Shown here: in pieces, positions 22,677 to 26,457 of the stretch
How the letters are laid out: the number at the start of each line of letters is the position of its first letter
How positions within the stretch are numbered: the first letter of the stretch is position 1
Source of the DNA: CAZPBC01 sp964584775
GTDB taxonomy: Bacteria > Chlamydiota > Chlamydiia > Chlamydiales > SLFE01
Direction: 5' to 3'
Assembly: GCA_964584775.1 (NCBI GenBank)
Contig: CAZPBC010000022.1
Coordinates: forward strand, 1-26,457
Length of the DNA stretch: 26,457 bases
The notes under the pieces: generated by a model
Told to the model about the DNA's origin: nothing
The model's database searches: none
The model's input: the letters and a program-made list of their open reading frames with translations, nothing else
Program-made: the position numbers and the translations under genes

Positions 22677-23680
22677 AGACGAAGATCCTCCTCACTCTTT
22701 TTTTCCTTCTCTCTCTTTGCCTGATCCTTTTTACAGGTGACATGGGACACACTGAACTTCTTCATCATGCTTGGAAGAAGCTCGCCGGAGAAACTAGCCA
22801 ATGGACTCCGCTTTTGGACGAACGCCTCCCCCGTGCACTCGTCCTCTCTTGCACCGGCGCTGCTCTTGCTGTTGCAGGGGCAGTGATGCAGTCGCTCTTC
22901 CAGAACCCCCTCGCCTCTCCCGGTTACCTGGGAGTTTCGTCAGGAGGTAGCTTACTTGTCTTTCTTGTTTTTATTTTCGGATGGCAAGAGAATTTGACCC
23001 TGCTGATTCCCCTTGCTGCTGTCTTGGGAAGCTTCGGTACGCTCCTGCTTGTCTGGAGACTGTCTAAAACGAACGGAGTCGTCGAGCTCTATCATTTGAT
23101 CCTGACCGGTATTGCAATCTCCACTCTCCTCATTGCTGTCCAAAACGCTCTCCTCTACACCTACCGCCACGACTGGCACCTCCTTCAAGTGATGACCGAA
23201 TGGCAAGCAGGATCCACCTTCAACCGGAACTGGACACATGTCCATCTCCAACTCCCCCTCACTCTCACCGGCCTGTGGTGTTGCTTTGCTTACCGAAAGG
23301 AGATGAACATCCTTTCGCTGGGTGAGGAGGAGGCAAAAAACATCGGTGTCGACGTTGCGACAGTCCGCTGGCGGCTCTTTCTCTCAGTCGCCCTTCTGAC
23401 GGGTGGTGCACTTGCAGGAATTGGGATCGTTGCTTTTTTTGGACTCATCCTCCCTCACATCATCCGTTCGTTCTTTGGTCCCAACCATCGAAAACTCATC
23501 CCCCTCTCAGCCCTCCTCGGCGCTACGGTACTCATGCTGCTCGATTTCCTCGTCCGCGCCCTTGGCCTCCACTTTCTCACGATTGGAAATGTCACCGCCA
23601 TCCTTGGAGGCGTCTTCTTCTTTGCCCTCCTCTACCAAGCAAGAAGACGAGGGTCGTGGCTAAGGAGAAGCTATTCATGA
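22673..23680 (+). CDS. ABC importer permease, FecCD/BtuC family
   Basis: A 335-residue polytopic inner-membrane protein with about nine or ten hydrophobic segments. Family hallmarks are RLPRALVLSCTGAALAVAGAVMQSLFQNPLASPGYLGVSSGGSL near the N-terminus, GEEEAKNIGVDVATVRWRLF (the coupling-helix region that contacts the ATPase), and GGALAGIGIVAFFGLILPHIIR with the C-terminal GNVTAILGGVFFFALL. These permeases form homodimers that translocate siderophore-iron, haem or cobalamin handed over by the binding protein. The gene starts within the SBP stop codon (ATGA). Downstream, 90 nt separate it from the ATPase start, unusual in this tight operon. Confidence 0.94.
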   Translation: MKTKILLTLFFLLSLCLILFTGDMGHTELLHHAWKKLAGETSQWTPLLDERLPRALVLSCTGAALAVAGAVMQSLFQNPLASPGYLGVSSGGSLLVFLVFIFGWQENLTLLIPLAAVLGSFGTLLLVWRLSKTNGVVELYHLILTGIAISTLLIAVQNALLYTYRHDWHLLQVMTEWQAGSTFNRNWTHVHLQLPLTLTGLWCCFAYRKEMNILSLGEEEAKNIGVDVATVRWRLFLSVALLTGGALAGIGIVAFFGLILPHIIRSFFGPNHRKLIPLSALLGATVLMLLDFLVRALGLHFLTIGNVTAILGGVFFFALLYQARRRGSWLRRSYS

Positions 23681-23778
23681 TATTTCAGGAAATTTCTGAG
23701 GATTTTTTTGCCAAAGCGAAGTTGCAGGTTCGAGGCAAACTTGTACAAGTTTGGCGGGATAGGAGAAGCGATGCTTGA
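23677..23778 (+). CDS. 33-codon ORF coupled to the permease gene
   Basis: An ATG overlaps the permease stop as ATGA and opens a 33-codon frame that closes at TGA 23776-23778, overlapping the first codons of the ATPase gene. It would give a basic peptide beginning MIFQEISEDFFAKAKLQVRG. Coupling at both ends would let ribosomes pass from permease to ATPase. The 18-bp palindrome lies inside it. It may instead be an inserted repeat that happens to be open. No homologue is recognised with certainty. Confidence 0.35.
   Translation: MIFQEISEDFFAKAKLQVRGKLVQVWRDRRSDA
23736..23753. repeat. 18-bp perfect palindrome between permease and ATPase genes
   Basis: CAAACTTGTACAAGTTTG equals its own reverse complement over 18 bp. 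It lies in the 90-nt gap of the importer operon, 17 nt before the ATPase start codon. It could be an operator, an mRNA hairpin, or the core of a dispersed palindromic repeat. Confidence 0.6.
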
Positions 23779-24460
23779 GGTCGAAAATCTCTTCTATTTT
23801 GAGGTTTTGAAAAACCTCTCTTTCCAGCTAGAAAAGCCCGGAATCTACGCACTTGTTGGCCCGAACGGCGCTGGAAAATCGACGCTTTTAAAAACCCTTT
23901 GCCGGATCTGGAATCCCTCTTTTGGAACGGTGAAATGGAAGGGCGAGCCGCTGTCCAAGAAGACACACCTTGAGATCAGTCAGATCATGACCTTTCTTCC
24001 TCAGAACCCTGCTCCAACTTTTCCTTTCCCCGTGCGAGAGTTCATCGAAATGATCCGGTACCAACGGAAAGGTTCTGAAAAACTTTTAAATGAAATTTTA
24101 GAGATGACCGAACTCAGTCTCCACGCTGACACTCCTGTCACCGAACTTTCTGGTGGAGAGCGAGAGCGGGTTTACTTCGCGCGTGCCCTTTACGCAGACA
24201 CCCCTTTTCTTCTTCTAGATGAACCTACCTCAAGCCTCGATATTCGGCATGAAGCACTGCTTTGGAAAAGCATCAAAATGCTCCCCAAGCAAGGGAAGAT
24301 GGTCCTCATCACACTACACAACCTTCACGCTGCAGAGGACTTTGCTGATGAAGTCTTACTCCTCAACGAGGGCACACTCAAGAGGCAAGGACCCCCAGAG
24401 GAGGTCATCACCTCTCAAACTCTTTTTGAAGTTTTCGGCGTTAGGGATTTATGTCCCTAG
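23771..24460 (+). CDS. ABC importer ATP-binding protein (FecE/BtuD class)
   Basis: A 229-residue ATPase with all nucleotide-binding motifs: Walker A GPNGAGKST (30-38), Q-loop Gln78 in FLPQNP, signature LSGGERERVYFARAL (126-140), Walker B FLLLDEPTSSLD (146-157) and switch His183 in LITLHNLH. It energises import together with the FecCD permease. I chose ATG 23771 (MLEVENLFYF), preceded by AGGAG at proper spacing; the frame is open back to a TTG at 23708, but those residues lie in the palindrome region and precede the normal domain start. Its TAG stop shares three bases with the stop of the convergent small gene (CTAG). Confidence 0.95.
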   Translation: MLEVENLFYFEVLKNLSFQLEKPGIYALVGPNGAGKSTLLKTLCRIWNPSFGTVKWKGEPLSKKTHLEISQIMTFLPQNPAPTFPFPVREFIEMIRYQRKGSEKLLNEILEMTELSLHADTPVTELSGGERERVYFARALYADTPFLLLDEPTSSLDIRHEALLWKSIKMLPKQGKMVLITLHNLHAAEDFADEVLLLNEGTLKRQGPPEEVITSQTLFEVFGVRDLCP

Positions 24461-24678
24461 CGGTGATTTCTTTTAAACATTCTAGGTTTCCGGTGGTGGG
24501 GATCAAAAATTTCACCCTCATATTCCGGAGTTAGACGATCATTTCGCACCTCTTCGAGTAGAGACTCCTCTTCCGCGCTTGAAGAGAGCTCACGAGGAGT
24601 CTGCTTGGACTCTTCAGCTCTAACACTTCGTAGGACTTTTCTTTGGAGATGCTTCTGATGGTGGGCAACGTCTTTCAT
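24457..24678 (-). CDS. Small charged protein of unknown function
   Basis: A 73-residue hydrophilic protein starting MKDVAHHQKHLQRKVLRSVR, with a basic N-terminal helix, an acidic Ser/Glu-rich centre and a basic tail (HHRKPRMFKRNHR). There is no membrane segment. I do not recognise the family. The ATG has AAGGGG 6-7 nt upstream, a good ribosome-binding sequence, and the composition is unlike an antisense shadow. It converges on the ABC ATPase gene and shares the stop bases CTAG. The charge pattern could fit nucleic-acid or protein binding, but that is a guess. Confidence 0.6.
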   Translation of the reverse strand: MKDVAHHQKHLQRKVLRSVRAEESKQTPRELSSSAEEESLLEEVRNDRLTPEYEGEIFDPHHRKPRMFKRNHR

Positions 24679-24806
24679 AAATACCCCTTAGGACGCTGAT
24701 TATCAGTGATTTGAGATATCGAAGAAAGGTCTACTTAGAGATTTCCCCTTCCCCGACACTTTAATTTTACCATAAAAGGACTTTTTTCAATAAACTTTGA
24801 AATACG
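24679..24806. promoter_or_regulatory. Divergent intergenic region
   Basis: These 128 bases separate the divergent small gene (minus) and the SDR gene (plus). A CTGAT-T-ATCAG inverted repeat lies at about 24705-24715, close to the minus-strand start; it includes a GATAAT hexamer that may serve as a -10 box for the small gene. The plus-strand half is AT-rich, with no clear -35/-10 pair and no ribosome-binding sequence close to the SDR ATG. Confidence 0.3.
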
Positions 24807-26240
24807 ATGAACGTATTACTCACAGGCGCTGGAGGCTACATAGGGGCCCGTTTATTGCCCCAGCTGCTCGATAAGGGCCACCACGTCTATTGTGTGGTGA
24901 GAAGCAAAGAGCGCTTCCATACCCCTGAATCTGAACGAGGAAAGGTCACTGTCCTTGAACACGATTTTCTAGAAGCCGATCCTCTACCCCTGCCGAAAGA
25001 CCTGGATGCAGCCTATTTTCTGATCCATAGTATGACCACACAGAAAGGCGATTTCCATGAACTCGAAGCCAAAGCAGCAGAAAACTATGTAAAGAGCCTC
25101 GAAAACACCTCCTGCAAACAGCAGATCTATCTCGGAGGACTCCTCTCTAGCGAAGAGCTATCCAAGCACCTACAGTCTCGTAAAAATGTTGAAGAGATCT
25201 TAAAAAAGAGCTCGATTCCAACGACGATTCTCCGGGCTGGAATTATCATTGGGTCTGGCAGTGCCTCTTTTGAAATTCTAAGAGACCTGGTCGAAAAGCT
25301 ACCCGTCATGGTCGCTCCCAAATGGGTTAAAAACCGTTGTCAACCGATCGCCATTCGAGATGTGCTTTTCTACCTGACTGAAATTTTAGGAAAAAGTGAA
25401 GCGTATGGAAAAACGTTTGATATTGGAGGGCCCGATAGACTCACCTACAAAGAGATGCTCGAAGAATTTGCCAAAGTCCGCGGCCTGAGGCGTACTATTT
25501 TCACCGTTCCTGTCCTCACTCCCCGCCTCTCCTCCTACTGGCTCTACTACGTCACAGCCACCAACTATCAACTCGCTAAAAACCTGGTTGACTCATTAAA
25601 GAATGAGGTCGTCTGTCATGAGCATTCCATCGATCAACTTCTCCCTCGAGAAAAACTGGGCTATAAAGAAGCGATTCAACGCGCCTTTGAAAAGATTGAG
25701 CAGTTCGAGGTCATCTCGTCTTGGAAAGATGCCATGGGACAGAGTGAGCTCAGCCCTCATCTCGAAAATTACATCCGCATTCCAGAGCATGGATGCCTGA
25801 AAGACCAACAGGTCGTTCCCTTCACCGGTCCTGACGAAGGAGTGATCCACCGCTTCTTCACAATCGGTGGAAAAAAAGGATGGTATGTCATGAACTGGGC
25901 ATGGAAGTTGCGAGGCCTACTCGACAAAATGGTTGGCGGAGTCGGACTGAGACGCGGACGCACCCATCCTGACAAGCTGCAGGTCGGTGAAGCACTCGAC
26001 TTTTGGCGTGTTCTCCACGCTGATCCTAAAAAAGGGCGTCTGCTGCTCTACGCAGAGATGCGCCTTCCTGGAGAGGCGTGGTTGGAATTCAAAATCTCAA
26101 AACTGGGTGAAAAAAAGGCGCTTGTTCAAACCGCCTCGTTCCGTCCTAGCGGACTTTTAGGAAGGCTCTACTGGTACAGTCTCCTCCCCTTTCATCTAGT
26201 GATCTTTCGAAGAATGGCCCGGCATATTGCTGGGGAGTAG
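24807..26240 (+). CDS. NAD(P)-binding SDR-like protein with C-terminal DUF2867 domain
   Basis: A 477-residue protein. Residues 1 to about 310 form an atypical short-chain-dehydrogenase/NmrA-like Rossmann domain: the start NVLLTGAGGYIGARLLPQL gives the dinucleotide-binding loop, followed by AAYFLIHSM, IYLGGLL, PTTILRAGIIIGSGSASFE and FDIGGPDRLTYKEML. From about 330 the chain matches DUF2867 (YIRIPEHGCLKDQ, WAWKLRGLLDKMVGGVGLRRGR, LDFWRVLHADPKKGRLLLYAEMRLPGEAWLEF). This two-domain layout is common in bacteria as a YbjT-like family with no proven substrate. A role as an oxidoreductase or epimerase is inference. It overlaps a convergent gene from the right edge by 45 nt. Confidence 0.88.
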   Translation: MNVLLTGAGGYIGARLLPQLLDKGHHVYCVVRSKERFHTPESERGKVTVLEHDFLEADPLPLPKDLDAAYFLIHSMTTQKGDFHELEAKAAENYVKSLENTSCKQQIYLGGLLSSEELSKHLQSRKNVEEILKKSSIPTTILRAGIIIGSGSASFEILRDLVEKLPVMVAPKWVKNRCQPIAIRDVLFYLTEILGKSEAYGKTFDIGGPDRLTYKEMLEEFAKVRGLRRTIFTVPVLTPRLSSYWLYYVTATNYQLAKNLVDSLKNEVVCHEHSIDQLLPREKLGYKEAIQRAFEKIEQFEVISSWKDAMGQSELSPHLENYIRIPEHGCLKDQQVVPFTGPDEGVIHRFFTIGGKKGWYVMNWAWKLRGLLDKMVGGVGLRRGRTHPDKLQVGEALDFWRVLHADPKKGRLLLYAEMRLPGEAWLEFKISKLGEKKALVQTASFRPSGLLGRLYWYSLLPFHLVIFRRMARHIAGE

Positions 26241-26457
26241 CGAACGGCGTGGCCTTTTTGGCCTTCTTCCATTGGTGATGTCATCAAAGGGACGGCGTAG
26301 AGTATCGGACAACCCTAGCATCCTTCTGAGAGAGTGAAGCGTCTCTGTTTCACCTGGAACTAAACGACTCACGTTGTCATAAAAAACAGCTGGATCCAAA
26401 GATCCGCGGAATCCAATGATAGTTCGTAAGACGCTCCAACCCTGACGACAGTCTTTG
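26196..26457 (-). CDS. 3' end of a gene entering from the right edge
   Basis: A minus-strand frame is open from the right edge (26457) for 86 codons to a TAG at 26196-26198. It reads protein-like, for example GWSVLRTIIGFRGSLDPAVF and LVPGETETLHSLRRMLGLSD, then a basic tail (TNGRRPKRPRRS). No start is needed inside the window, so I treat it as a partial C-terminus rather than a 67-codon gene starting at TTG 26399. It overlaps the 3' end of the SDR gene tail to tail by 45 nt, which is long for a bacterial gene pair. The product is not recognised. Confidence 0.45.
   Translation of the reverse strand, partial: KDCRQGWSVLRTIIGFRGSLDPAVFYDNVSRLVPGETETLHSLRRMLGLSDTLRRPFDDITNGRRPKRPRRSLLPSNMPGHSSKDH

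Noticed and set aside
23708..23770. N-terminal extension of the ABC ATPase from TTG 23708
   Set aside because: The extension runs through the palindrome region and precedes the usual ABC domain start; ATG 23771 has AGGAG at proper spacing.
24700..24720. Fur box near the importer operon
   Set aside because: CTGATTATCAG resembles part of a Fur box but is too short, and it lies beyond the operon next to other genes.

Overview
The window comes from a member of the phylum Chlamydiae, probably an environmental lineage rather than Chlamydia itself. The main evidence is the gene run murF-mraY-murD-nlpD-ftsW-murG-murC/ddl-ftsQ-cutA, which has the same order as the CT756-CT764 region of C. trachomatis. 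It includes a D-Ala-D-Ala ligase module joined to MurC, an arrangement typical of chlamydiae. A groEL paralogue without groES lies a few kb beyond murF, as C. trachomatis CT755 lies beside CT756. Base composition, estimated by eye at somewhat under 50% GC in the core, and the leucine-rich-repeat and Sel1-like proteins fit a Waddlia- or Criblamydia-like genome. I cannot fix the genus from sequence alone.

Layout. (1) 1-3289, minus strand: an accessory stretch. It holds the 5' tip of a gene running off the left edge, a 559-residue leucine-rich-repeat protein with about 22 repeats, and a membrane-anchored protein with endonuclease/exonuclease/phosphatase (EEP) motifs. (2) 3433-13469, minus strand: a tightly packed peptidoglycan-synthesis and division operon. 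Most neighbours overlap by ATGA. The murC-ddl gene carries an apparent -1 frameshift near 5391. (3) 13603-13674, plus strand: tRNA-Cys with a recognisable promoter. (4) 13788-16345, minus strand: two tandem paralogues, each with an N-terminal membrane block and a C-terminal Sel1-like repeat. (5) 16456-18607, plus strand: rsmI (16S rRNA methyltransferase), then an outer-membrane FadL/OmpP1-type beta-barrel, then a strong hairpin. (6) 18714-21530, plus strand: a small unknown protein, nadC and a groEL paralogue, closed by a strong intrinsic terminator. (7) 21573-24460, plus strand: a three-gene ABC importer of the FecBCD/BtuFCD type (iron chelate, haem or cobalamin class). A 33-codon coupled ORF and an 18-bp perfect palindrome sit between permease and ATPase. 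(8) 24457-26457: a small unknown minus-strand protein, a plus-strand SDR/DUF2867 oxidoreductase-like protein, and the 3' end of a minus-strand gene entering from the right edge.

How the genes work together. Region 2 encodes the cytoplasmic ligation steps (MurC, MurD, MurF, Ddl), the lipid steps (MraY, MurG), and septal factors (FtsW, FtsQ, a LysM protein). No ftsZ or ftsA is visible, as expected for chlamydiae. Regions 1 and 4 look like lineage-specific, possibly host-facing genes. Regions 5-8 are housekeeping, envelope and nutrient-uptake functions.

The observations I would check first are the murC-ddl frameshift, the coupled mini-ORF and palindrome in the importer operon, the SBP start codon sitting directly on the groEL terminator T-run, the LRR protein and its cut-off neighbour, and the tandem membrane Sel1 proteins.
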